Of a stretch of DNA of 64,000 nucleotides, positions 46,601 through 52,800 are shown in pieces. A program made the translations under genes and the position numbers. This DNA is from Lewinellaceae bacterium (GTDB lineage Bacteria; Bacteroidota; Bacteroidia; Chitinophagales; Saprospiraceae): the NCBI GenBank assembly GCA_020636435.1, contig JACJXX010000001.1:3489001-3553000 (forward strand), given 5' to 3'. The notes under the pieces were generated by a model. That model ran no database searches, was not told where the DNA came from, and saw only the letters and a program-made list of their open reading frames with translations. The stretch's first letter is position 1. Every line of letters begins with the position of its first letter.

Positions 46601-46837
46601 TCCCGGGGGGTCGCCCCAAGGGTCTCCGGCCATAGCCAGGGCCGGCTGAGCGTCCTCAATTTCCCATGGGGGCAGCTCGGGGGCGCGGGGCTGGGCCATT
46701 GCCTGGTAAGCTACCGAAAAGATCGTTAAGAGCGTAAGGGCAGCGTGGAGTGTAAATGTGCGTATCATGAGCTTATGTGGATGTGGGTATACCGTGGTTA
46801 CAAATCTGGGTTTCGTCTTATTATTCATGCGCTTCAT
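28607..46837 (-). CDS. 6076-aa secreted protein with 47 Big_9/cadherin-like repeats and EF-hand-like C-module (protein D)
   Basis: The likely signal peptide is MIRTFTLHAALTLLTIFSVAYQAMA at residues 24-48, so translation may start at M24 (46768) rather than M1. Residues 60-350 look like a beta-propeller (LYGANASSFGTINLTTGAYTSIG, DUF6923-like). Next are an SdrD B-like domain (about 355-445, GKVFDDQDGDGTFNGSD), two DUF11 domains and an Ig-like domain. From about 810 to 5680 there are 47 repeats of about 103 aa (EDTPVNIDVLANDDFGGDGP...YEICD.DGDCDQA) of the Big_9/tandem-95 type. A DUF11 domain (5685-5810) and the C-terminal module shared with protein B (5812-6076) close it. Stacked domains of this kind form long adhesin stalks. 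No T9SS type A tail is visible. It starts 4 bp after E ends. Confidence 0.93.
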   Translation of the reverse strand: MKRMNNKTKPRFVTTVYPHPHKLMIRTFTLHAALTLLTIFSVAYQAMAQPRAPELPPWEIEDAQPALAMAGDPWGDPPGASQPIALIDRGAGVGYVKTLENTNPPSERGIMADPTVCYAADDGGNTLVSIKRDGSSQSVVGPLNANAIEAVVLSLDGNILYGANASSFGTINLTTGAYTSIGVFGVGGGAQGNVNFSDVDGLAIDAQTGIFYGTHRHGDGGPPEDKLFQINPATGNHVPNAFGPGIDYVTIQTASLSPPLYDVDDIAINPVDGQMYGVVNTAGGNDRLVKINKLTGAVTDVGRLTYSGGNLDDMEGFSFYNDGTFFGTTGDGGAGATNNRLWTININTGFATLVAAFATGSDYEGVGCLTGGSNLITGKVFDDQDGDGTFNGSDVGQAGVQVILYIDQNNDGLVDRGDTQIQTTTTDGSGNYEFEVSFFDNFVMEINTGTLPANSVLTTDNREEADFLTTFGNTDPNNNFGFARSADISLVKTANGSVFSVGANVTFTIEVSNAGPAEASGVTVQDILPAGVAYVSQAGDGSYNPATGIWTVPSIPNGNSASIDITATVLQSGPITNRAQILTSNNPDPDSTPGDNVPGDDDDDSVTITGLSVDLSLSKTVDNGMPTVGSTVIFTLTVTNSSAGAATGVTVSDPLPAEFTFQSANGDGTYTAGTGIWNIGTVAAMSSATIDITVTVTGGFAVPNEAQIETVNEPDPDSTPGNDDPDEDDQSFACVVIPIELNGGPGYTLNAPAGLTDYQWYLDGNPIMGATSQSYVVQAPNYGTYTYIATDPAGCDYNEDCPIVFIQPPNDTPDAVNDPNVMTDEDMSVNIDVLANDDFGNDGPSSSAITIISQPANGTASVDDNGTPNDPTDDTIDYIPDPNFNGTNTIIYQICDSDGDCDQAVVTVTVNPVDDLPDAVDDPNEMTDEDTPLNVDVLANDDFGGDGPSVGAITVVTQPTNGTATVNDNGTPNDPTDDTVDYDPAPNFFGTDMFTYEICDVDGDCDQAVATITVDPVDEMPDAVNDPNVMTDEDTPVNIDVLANDDFGGDGPSMGAITIVTPPTNGTATVDDNSTPNDPTDDTIDYTPNPDYNGPDQIVYQICDADGDCDQATINITVDPVNDVPDAVDDPNEMTDEDTPVNINVLANDDFGGDGPSLSAITVVTQPANGTAVVDDNGTPTDPTDDTVDYTPDPDFNGTDMFTYEICDSNGDCDQAVATVTINPVDDMPDAVNDLATATEDTPLNIDPLPNDDFGGDGPGMAPITIVTPPANGTAMVNDNGTPTDPTDDTIDYTPNPDYNGPDQIVYQICDADGDCDQATIDITVDPVDDVPNAVNDPTEMTTEDTPVNLDVLANDDFGGDGPGMGPITIVSPPANGTATVNDNGTPNDPTDDTIDYTPNPNFNGTNTIVYEICDADGDCDQAVVTVTVGAVDDMPDAVDDPLVTTDEDTPVNIDPLVNDDFGGDGPGTGPITIVTPPTNGTATVNNGGTPADPTDDTIDYNPSPDFNGTETIVYEICDADGDCDQATITVTVNPTNDVPTAVNDPNEMTDEDTPVNIDVLANDDFGGDGPSISAITVVTQPTNGTAIVDDNGTPTDPTDDTVDYTPNPDFNGMDMFTYEICDSNGDCDQAVATVTVNPTNDLPDAVDDPNEMTDEDTPVTIDVLANDDFGGDGPSMSAITVVTQPTNGTAVVDDNGTPTDPTDDTVDYTPDPDFNGTDMFTYEICDSNGDCDQAVATITVNPTNDLPDAVDDLATATEDTPLNIDPLPNDDFGGDGPGMNPITIVTPPANGTATVDDNGTPTDPTDDTIDYTPNPDYNGPDAIVYEICDANGDCDQATINITVDPANDLPDAVDDPNEMTNEDTPVNIDVLANDDFGGDGPSMSAITVVTQPANGTAVVDDNGTPTDPADDTVDYTPDPNFFGTDMFTYEICDSNGDCDQAVATVTVNPTDDVPNAVNDPNESTPEDTPVNLDVLANDDFGGDGPGMGPITITAPPTNGTATVNDNGTPNDPTDDTIDYTPDPNFNGTDQLTYRICDADGDCDQAVATITVDPVDDLPTAVNDLNQMTNEDTPLDIDVLANDDFGGDGPGMGPITVTVPPINGMATVDDNGTPNDPTDDSILYTPDPNFSGNDIVIYEICDADGDCDQATVTIIVAPVDDMPVAVDDMAGTPEDTPVNIDPLVNDDFGGEGPSSGPITIVTPPTNGTATVNNNGTPNDPTDDTIDYTPNPDYNGPDQIVYQICDADGDCDQATIDITIDPVNDVPDAVDDPNETTDEDTPVNIDVLTNDDFGGDGPSTGAITVVTQPANGTAVVNDNSTPNDPTDDTVDYTPDPDYNGTDMFTYEICDSNGDCDQAVATIDITPVNDLPDAVDDLATATEDTPLNIDPLPNDGFGGDGPSMTPITIVTSPANGTAVVNDNGTPTDPTDDTIDYTPNPDYNGPDQIVYEICDANGDCDQATIDITVDPVDDVPTAVNDPNEMTDEDTPVNIDVLANDDFGGDGPGMGPITILTPPTNGTAMVNDNGTPTDPTDDTIDYTPNPNYNGPDQIVYQICDADGDCDQAIATITVGPVDDMPDAVDDMATATEDTPLNIDPLPNDDFGGDGPSMGPITIVTPPGNGTATVNDNGTPNDPTDDTIDYSPNPDYNGPDQIVYEICDADGDCDQATIDITVDPVNDLPDAVDDPNEMTDEDTPVNIDVLANDDFGGDGPSMSAITVVTQPTNGAAVVDDNGTPNDPTDDTVDYTPNPDFNGTDMFTYEICDSNGDCDQAVATVTINPVNDLPNAVDDMATATEDIPLNIDPLPNDDFGGDGPGMTPITIVTPPGNGTATVNDNGTPTDPTDDTIDYTPAPNYNGPDQIVYQICDSNGDCDQATIDITVDPVNELPDAVDDPNEMTDEDTPVNIDVLANDDFGGDGPSMGAITIVTPPTNGTAVVNDNSTPNDPTDDTVDYTPAPDFNGTDMFTYEICDSNGDCDQAVATVTINPVNDLPDAVNDPAVMVAEDTPANLDPLINDDFGGDGPGMGPITIFSGPINGTGTVNDNGTPNDPTDDTIDYTPNPDFNGNDIIVYEICDSNGDCDQAVITIIVTPVNDLPDAVDDPNESTPEDTPVNIDPLVNDDFGGDGPSMGPITIIAPPTNGTAMVNDNGTPNDPTDDTIDYTPDPDFNGTDVIVYEICDGGGDCDQATITVTVDPVNDLPDAVDDPNEVTDEDTPVNIDVLANDDFGGDGPSMGTITVVAQPANGTAVVDDNGTPNDPTDDTVDYTPNPDFNGTDSFDYEICDSNGDCDQATATVTVNPVNDLPDAVNDPLVSTDEDTPVNIDPLINDDFGGDGPGMGPITIISGPLNGTGTVNDNGTPNDPTDDTIDYTPNPNYNGADIIIYEICDSNGDCDQATINISVNPVDNFPDAIDDPNETTPEDTPVNIDPLVNDDFGGDGPGMSGPISIITLPANGTATVNNGGTPNNPTDDTIDYTPNPDFNGTDMITYEICDFDGDCDQAVVTVTVTPVNDQPDAVDDMASVPEDGSTNIDPLPNDDFGGDGPGMGPITIVTPPGNGTATVDDNGTPNDPTDDTIDYTPNPDYNGPDQIVYQICDSNGDCDQAAIDITVDPVNDLPDAVDDPNETTPEDTPVNIDVLANDDFGGDGPSMGAITVVTQPANGTATVNDNGTPNDPTDDTVDYVPNLNYNGPDQFTYEICDSNGDCDQAVATIAITPVDETPTAVDDMASVPEDGSVNIDPLPNDDFGGDGPATGPITIVTPPGNGTATVNNGGTPNDPTDDTIDYTPNPDYNGPDQIVYEICDADGDCVQATIDITVDPVNDVPDAVDDPVTVLNEDSPGVNISVLNNDTFGGDGPSTGTITIVTPPGNGTATVNDGGTPNDPTDDSVDYTPDANYNGPDQFTYQICDADGDCDQAVAPITVNPVNDVPNAVNDLGLTTPEDTPLNVDPLINDTFGGDGPSMGTIAITANPLNGTATVNDGGTPNDPTDDTIDYVPDPNFHGNDLIVYEICDSNGDCDEATISITITPVDDMPIAEDDMATVPEDGSVNVDPLPNDDFGGDGPILGSIQIITPPANGTATVNNNGTPFDPTDDTIDYTPNPDYNGPDQLVYQICDADADCDPATITFDVTPVNDFPTAVDEPVQNVVEDMSVNIDPLPNDDFGGDGPSAGTITIVTPPANGTATVNDGGTPNDPTDDTIDYTPAPNYNGPDQIEYEICDSNGDCDQAIIPINVSPANDFPTAVNDVASTDEDTPVNIDPLPNDDFGGDGPSTGPITIFTQPTNGTATVNDGGTPNDPTDDTIDYTPDPDFNGTDQITYEICDANGNCDQATITVTVNPVNDLPDAVDDPNETTDEDTPVNIDVLANDTFGGDGPSTGAITIVTPPTNGTATVNDGGTPNDPTDDTVDYIPNANYNGPDQFTYEICDSNGDCDQAVATIDIQSVDDFPTAGNDMADVPEDGSVNIDPLPNDDFGGDGPATGPITIVTPPTNGTATVNDGGTPNDPTDDTIDYTPDPDYNGPDQIVYEICDSDGDCVQATIDITVDPVNDLPDAVDDPVTATEDTPLNIDPLPNDDFGGDGPSMTPITIVTPPTNGTATVNDGGTPTDPTDDTIDYTPDPNYNGPDQIVYEICDSNGDCDQATIDITVDPVNEFPDAVDDPNETTAEDTPVNIDVLANDDFGGDGPSTGAITIVTPPANGTATVNDGGTPNDPTDDTVDYTPNADYNGPDQFTYEICDSNGDCDQAVATIDITPVNDLPSAADDMASVPEDGTVNIDPLPNDDFGGDGPAISPITIVTPPLNGTATVNDGGTPNDPTDDTIDYTPDPNYNGPDQIVYEICDANGDCVQATIDITVDPVNDVPDAVDDPNETTAEDTPVNIDVLFNDTFGGDGPSTGAITITVPPTNGTATVNDGGTPNDPTDDTVDYTPNANYNGPDQFTYEICDSNGDCDQAVATIDITPVNDLPSADDDMATAPEDGSVNIDPLPNDNFGGDGPATGPITIVTPPLNGTATVNDGGTPNDPTDDTIDYTPDPDYNGPDQIVYEICDANGDCVQATIDITVDPVNDLPDAVDDPVTVLNEDSPGVNIDVLNNDTFGGDGPSTGAITVVTQPTNGTATVNDGGTPNDPTDDSVDYVPNANYNGPDQFTYEICDSNGDCDQAVAPITVNPVNDFPNAVNDLGLSTPEDTPLNIDPLINDTFGGDGPSTGTITITVSPLNGTATVNDGGTPNDPTDDTIDYVPNPNFHGNDLIVYEICDSNGDCDEATISLTITPVDDMPIAEDDMATVPEDGSVNVDPLPNDDFGGDGPILGSIQIVTPPMNGTATVDNNGTPFDPTDDTIDYTPNPDYNGPDQLVYQICDADGDCDPATITFDVTPVNDLPDAVDDPNVNALEDTPVNIDVLANDDFGGDGPSMGTITIVTPPTNGTATVNNGGTPNDPTDDTIDYTPDANYNGPDQITYEICDSNGDCDQAVIPINVAPANDFPTANDDMASTDEDTPVNIDPLPNDDFGGDGPSAGTITIVTPPTNGMATVNDGGTPNDPTDDTIDYTPDPDYNGPDQIVYEICDADGDCVQATIDITVDPVNDLPTAEDDMADVIQDTPTNIDPLPNDDFGGDGPNIGTITILTPPANGTATVNDGGTPTDPTDDTIDYTPNAGYSGPDQLTYQICDSDGDCDPAVIDLTVLKRELQVEKVGVVDLGVDNSLNAGDVINYTITVENTGDVTISNILITDANADGGAASCPQATLAPGESMTCTAVHTITAADISAGSVTNTATATGEDPNGAPVSDDSDDPNDPTNVDPDMDGEPDDPTVTTLPCVTIEAWVYLEGAAIDPSGLVNYTVPMRTDLNGLRLLPGQLLVDPFFGNNYTPAGQPYSIAPWNYFGTEGDNFDSMNDPMFADAGYPSTVTDWVLVSLRDNPNGVGGPICQAAALLHADGHIEFVDAFSCCTLDPQTSYYLVIEHRNHLIVMSHEPIDIVNNTITYDFRDKQSYLVDPFGFGFVGQKEILPGVWAMHAGNGNQTLSAQSDTDINFDDRTYWEGENGELGQYRIGDYNLNGDTNFNDRIQWELNNGKFTSVPRD
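29790..44405 (-). repeat. 47 tandem 309-312-bp Big_9-like repeats in gene D
   Basis: Units fall into two types: DVLANDDFGGDGP with TVDY and FTYEICDSNGDCDQAVAT, and DPLPNDDFGGDGP with TIDY and QIVYEICDADGDCDQATIDI. They alternate over much of the array. A higher-order period of 3729 bp (12 units) is visible: distinctive units near 34560, 34869 and 35208 recur near 30831, 31140 and 31479. These carry VLNEDSPGVNI, NDLGL.TPEDTPLN and GPILGSIQI. Confidence 0.92.
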
Positions 46838-46841
46838 AGAT

Positions 46842-49800
46842 TTAAGGATTCTGGGTTACTGAAATGGGCTCGCGTTTCAGAACACATTGCAGTATTACCG
46901 CATCCTGATCATCCTCGCCCAGAATATTGTTGTTGGGTGTCGAGTCGGTATCGACCTCGTTGTGGGCCGTCACCTCGGCGACGTTGGTGGCATCCGTAAA
47001 GTTGGTAACGGTGGCCACGATCTGCAGCTCGACAAAGCTGCCGGCCGGCACCGTGCCGATGAACCAGACTCCCGTACCGGAGTCGTAAGCGCCGCTTCCA
47101 TTATCGCTGACGTAAGTCAGGCCGGAAGGCAGCTTATCCTTGACCACCACACCGGTGGCTGTCGATGCGCTCGTATTGGTCAGCCTCAAGGTGAAGGCCA
47201 CATTATCGCCCGCATCCGGTTGTTCCGGGAATACGGCTTTCGTCAATTGCACATCGATGGGCGATGTGACGGTAATGATAACCCTGGCGATATCGCATTC
47301 CGGGTCGAAAACATTCGCATCGCAGATTTCGTAGTAGAAGGTGTCCAGCCCGATGAAGTTGGACGGAGGCGTATAGTCGATAAAGTCATCGGTTGGGTCG
47401 CCGGGCGTGCCGTTGTTGTTCACCACGGCCGTGCCGCCCTGCAGGGTGCCGCCGCCGGTGGGGTTCAGCGGGTTGACACCGGCGGTCTGCAACGTGATCG
47501 CTTCTCCTTCCGGATCGAAATCGTTGGCAAGCACATCTACCTGGATGGCAGTGTTAAGCGCTGTAGCATCAACGTCATCAACCGCAACCGGCGGTTGGTT
47601 CTCTACGGTGACGGTCACGGTCGCCTCAGCGCAGAGGTTGGGGCAGCCGTCGTCACAGATCTGGTAGAAGTAGGTATCCACGCCGGCGAATCCGGCGGGC
47701 GGAGTGTATTGGGTCTTACCAGAAGGCAGGACGGTTACCGTACCGCCCTGGGTGCTGGTGCTGGAGGTTAAGCCACAGCTACCAGGAGCGAGCGAAGTAC
47801 AAAGCGTCACGGTCAGGTCGTCGCCTTCCGGGTCGCTGTCGTTGCTCAGTACCGGTGTAGTAAGTTGATCACCGGAGGTAATGACATCGCCGTCATCCAT
47901 CGCAATTGGAGCCGTATTGGTTACCGGTACCTCAATGGTCACCGTTGCCTGGTCGCACTGGGCGGGCAGGGGCGTTCCGTCGTCACATACCTGATAACCG
48001 AAGGTGAAGGTGCCGGCTGCTGCTGCGGTATAGGTAAAGGTGCCGTCCATATTATTGACCAGCGTACCGGTAGCCGGCGACAATGCGCTGGTAATGGTGA
48101 CTGAGCCGGGCACTAAATTGCCATCGAGGTCGTAATCATTGGCCAATACATTGAAAGTGGTCGCGCCACAAGGCAGGTAAACAACCTCCGTATCATCGGT
48201 GGCTACCGGTGGATCGTTGGTATCTGCGTTGACGGTGAAGGTAATGACCGCGTCATCGCACAGTCCGCCTGGATCGCAGATGACGTAAGTGGTTTGGTCA
48301 GTTCCGGTAAAGCCCGGAGGCGGCACATAGTATATTTCACCGCTGGGTAATATCGTCACGGTACCGCCGTTGGTGGTCGCACCGTTACAAACGGCAGGCA
48401 TTGCTGCGGAGGCATCCGTACCCACGCAGGCAGGCGGGTTGATGGGGTCTCCGTCCGGGTCGCTGTCGTTGGCGAGTACATTGACGGAGACGGGATCGTC
48501 TTGTTCGGTAGTAGCAGCGTCATCATTGGCTACCGGTGGGTCGTTGGTGAAGGGATTCACCGTAACGGTCACAGTAGCCTCATCGCAGAGTACGCCTGGG
48601 TTAGCTTCGTCGCACAATTCGTAAACGAAGGTTTCCACGCCGGTAAAGCCTACCGGCGGCGTGTAATTGATGGTGCCGTCGGGGTTGATGCTGGCCGTTC
48701 CGCCAAAAGAAGGCGGAGAGGTGATAGAGGTAACCGTTGTGACCTCGCCGTCTACATCGGGGTTCTGATCGTTGCCAATGGCGTCGATGACAATAGGTAT
48801 GTTTTGCTCCGTAGTGGCAACATCATCATTGGCTACCGGCGGATTGTCGAAGGAACGGCCGAAGTCGTTGTCACAATCCGAGTCGGTAGCGCTGGTGAGG
48901 GTAGCCGTCTGGTATTGAGCGGTGGTATAGTAATTATTCGCTGGCGAAACAGGCAGCGTAGCTTCATCAATAGCCATCACATAGTTGGCCGGCAAGCTAC
49001 TGGCGAAGAACTGGTAGCTGTAGAAGCCATTGGCGTTGGTAGTTTTGGTGGCGAGCAGAACGTCGCCGGCGCTCACCGTACCGCTGGCATCCGCATCCCG
49101 GTAGATTTTGACACTAACGCCGGCAAATGGATTTTCCGAACCAGTCTCAAAAGTGCCATTTTCGTTGCTGCTGTCGTCCCAAACGAAACCGGAGAGGGAG
49201 TTGGTTTGGTAAAGGGAATATTGAGCGGCATCGACCTCAATTTTACCGTTGGTACCGTCAAAGCGTACATATTGAGCGCCGCCGGGAGCGGTGATTTCCA
49301 GTTGGAATTGCTGGAAGTTGGGCTTAGGCGCCGTAACGGAAAAAGAAGTTCCGGAGCCAAAAGTCGTCGTGGTCGAAGTTTTGGCGGTGATCGTAGTTCC
49401 GCCGTCCGACGAAAAGTAGAAAAACAAGAAAGTACCCTGCGGCAGAATTTGGCCGAAGTCGACGATCAGGAAATCGCCATTGTCTACTAATGAGAACGAT
49501 TGATCCGGCGCACCTAAGGCTTCTGATGGCGTATCGGCAGTACTGGCCGGCGAAGTTGGGTTGTCAATAGCATAACCCGACTGCACCACAGCGGTTTCAG
49601 ATTGCACGCAACCGGTGGGCGAGCAGGTACGCAAGTTGTATTTGACTGCATCGACGTGCAGTTTTTCATCCGCATCATTATTGATAAAACGAATTCGTTG
49701 AGCGCCGGCGGCGTCTGCTACAGTATAAGTAAAGGTAGTAAAGGTTAACCCGGATACCGAATGGCTTTCGGCGCCGACCCAGGAAGAACCATTGAAAATC

Positions 49801-52800
49801 TCCACCGTAAAGTCTGCTTCTAGCAGGAGATCATCACTACTTACATAGTAGGTGATTTTATCGCCCGGCACCACGGTTTGGGAAAGGGTTATTTCCAAAC
49901 GAGCGCTGGCGCCTTTGTCCAATTCGGCAAATAACGCATCGGGTACGCCGATCGCATTTTGCTCATTGCTTACCTTGTTCAAGGGATCCGAAACGCTAAA
50001 GCCATAACCCGTGCCGATAATCACCGTGGATTCACCGGAGGCGCAGCCATCGTTCACGACTGTAATGGTTAACACGGCATCGTCGCACAAACCGGAGGGG
50101 TTGCAGATCTGGTAGGTCAGCATATCCGTTCCCGTGAATTCGGGATCGGGCGTGTAGGTGATGGTACCGTCCGGATTGATGAGGGCCGTACCATTGGAAG
50201 GCGGGCTCAGGATCTGAGTGGTGGACAAGGGCGAACCGGCCGGATCGCTGTCGTTGACCTGAACCGGATAGGTTACCGGCGTTTCCTCGGAAGTGGCCGT
50301 CGCATCGTTCACGGCTACAGGCGTGCCGTCCTGGCAAAGGGAGTAGAAATAACCGACGGCGTCGACAAAATACCGGTTGGTCGTCGGTACATTCAGTCGC
50401 AGGTAACGAATGCCCGTTGCCTGAGCCACCTGGAAGGAATACTGCTGGTAATTCGGTTCCGCAGTATTAGGATTAAAACTCACCAGGTTGGTAAAAGAAC
50501 CGTTGGTTGGCGAACTCTCAACGGTCGCAGTCACGGCATTGGTTCCGTCCCGGGCCAGGTATAGATAAATGTAAGAACCCTGCGGGACAACCTCACCCAG
50601 GTCTACGATCGTAGCCGGGCTGTCTCCGTTGCGGATCTCCTGTCCGGTAGCATCAGGCGTACCGGTTGCATTCAGCGGGTCGCGGTCGCCGGTCGCCGTC
50701 ACGGAAAAGCCGTCGCCGGTGACCGCCACATTAGGTAAAACGCAGGTGGGGGCGCAGGCCCAGATGTTGAACAGTACCCCATCTACCCGCAGTTTTTCAT
50801 CCGGATCGTTATTGATGATATGTACATAAGTGATGCCGGTGGCATTGACCTGGTATTCAAATTCGACAAAGGCGGTTCCGGAAACGGTATAAGATACCGG
50901 ATTAATGGCACTAGCGGGTACGCCGTTCGTCGAGACCTTCACCGTGAAATCGACGGGGTTGGCATTCTCCCCGCTGATGTATAATCTGATCTTGTCCCCT
51001 GCCCGGACGGCCTGGGAGAGCTGAAGGACCAGTTCCTCATTGGGGTTGTCCATTTCAGCGAAGTTGGCACCACTGGGATAGTAAGTGGCGTCTGCTTCAT
51101 TGTTGACATTATTCCCGGGGTCCAAACCCGCGATTGCATAACTCACACCGATCTTTTGCAGGGTCTGGCCCGGGTCGGTACAACCATCGTCGGGGATGAT
51201 GATGGTGAGCGTCGCCTCATCGCACAGGCCGGTGGCATCACAGATCTGGTAGGTCAGTACATCGGCGGGGTTGCCGTTATGGTCGGCATTGGGCACATAA
51301 GTGATGGTGCCATCCGGGTTGATGGTTGCCGTACCATTAGAAGGCGGGGAAGTGATCGCCGTAGTGGTGATCGGGTCGCCCTGCGGGTCAAAGTCATTGA
51401 CCTGCACTTCGTAGGTGACCGGCACGCCTTCCAGTGTGTAGACGACATCGTTATTGGCTACCGGCACGCCATCCACGCAGGTTTCTATTTCGTAAATGAC
51501 GGCGTCGAGATGAATTTTATCAATATTTCCGTTAAAACGCAGATAGCGCAAGCCGAAAGGCTGGGTGACGGTGTAGAAGAACTGGGTATAACTTTCGTCC
51601 TTGTCCGTTTCCGGCAAATAATTCACGGAACCGGTGAAAGAACCATTGGTCAGCGAACCCAATACGTCCACAGTAGGTTGTGGGCTTTGAGATTCATTGG
51701 CCAGGAAGAGTTGCACCTGCGAGCCATTGGGGATGGTGTCGCCCAGGTCGAGGATGAGGAATTGCCCGGCGTCAATAACCGCTCCCGCCAGGTTGGGCAA
51801 GCCCAGGGCTTTGTCTTCGTTACCGGCCGTGCTGGTTGCATCAAAACTATTGGCAGTTCCATTCAATACCAGATCCACAAAGGGCAGGGCACAATCCGTC
51901 TGGCAAGATTTGACGTCATAGCTGACGCCATCGAGGTTGAAATCTTTTCCGTTGGCGGAAGTATTCGCTATCCGCAGGAAGAGTATGCCGTCGGGATTGC
52001 TAACGGTATAATTGAAAGTATAAGATTGATCCTTATTAGGCGCCGTAAATACCTGCGCATCAGAAAAGGTAATCCCATCAAAGGAAGTGGTCACGGTAAT
52101 GGTAGAGCCATTCCCATCTGCAGCCCAGCCATAAATGCTCACCACATCGCCGGCTAGTACAAAATTTTCCAGAGCAATGGTGATGACTCCCCGTTTGACG
52201 GGGTCAGCATCTCCTTTCAATACCGCCGGCTTGTTTCCTCCCAGGCCTTCCGGATAGCCCAAAGCGAGAAACGGCTTGTCCACCTCTGCATTGGCTGATT
52301 CTGATGCCCCATAAGCCGTATACAATTTCCGGTACTCCTCCAGCGGCGTACAGCCGAATTCATCCGTTTCATCCACCGTAATGGTAATGGTGGCCACATC
52401 GCAGAAGGGGCCGCCGTCCATGGGGTCGGTCAGGTCGCAGATCCGGTAGTAGATCACCTCCGTGCCCATAAAGCCGGGGGCGGAGACATAGGTGACGGTG
52501 CCGTCGAAGTTGATGGTGAAGGTGCCGTTGTTGGGCGTGGTGTAGGGGCTGGCGATGGTCATCATCGTCATGGGATCCCAGAAGGCGAGGCTGCTGGGGT
52601 CTATATCGAGGTTGAGGTCGGTATCGTTGGCCAGGGGCGGCAGGGTAACGGGCACGCCCGGGTTGGTGAATTCGGCGTCGTTGTTGGCTACCGGGGGCAC
52701 CGGGGCGGGTACGATGGTGGTCGACTCGCTGTCGAAGGCGGTGCGGGTGCCGCAGTCGTCCTGTACGATGCAGCGGATGGAGCATTCCACGCCTTCCGAT

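Noticed and set aside
46837..46842. E and D as one gene split by a stop codon
   Set aside because: D begins with its own signal peptide and N-terminal propeller-like domain, so the boundary looks natural.
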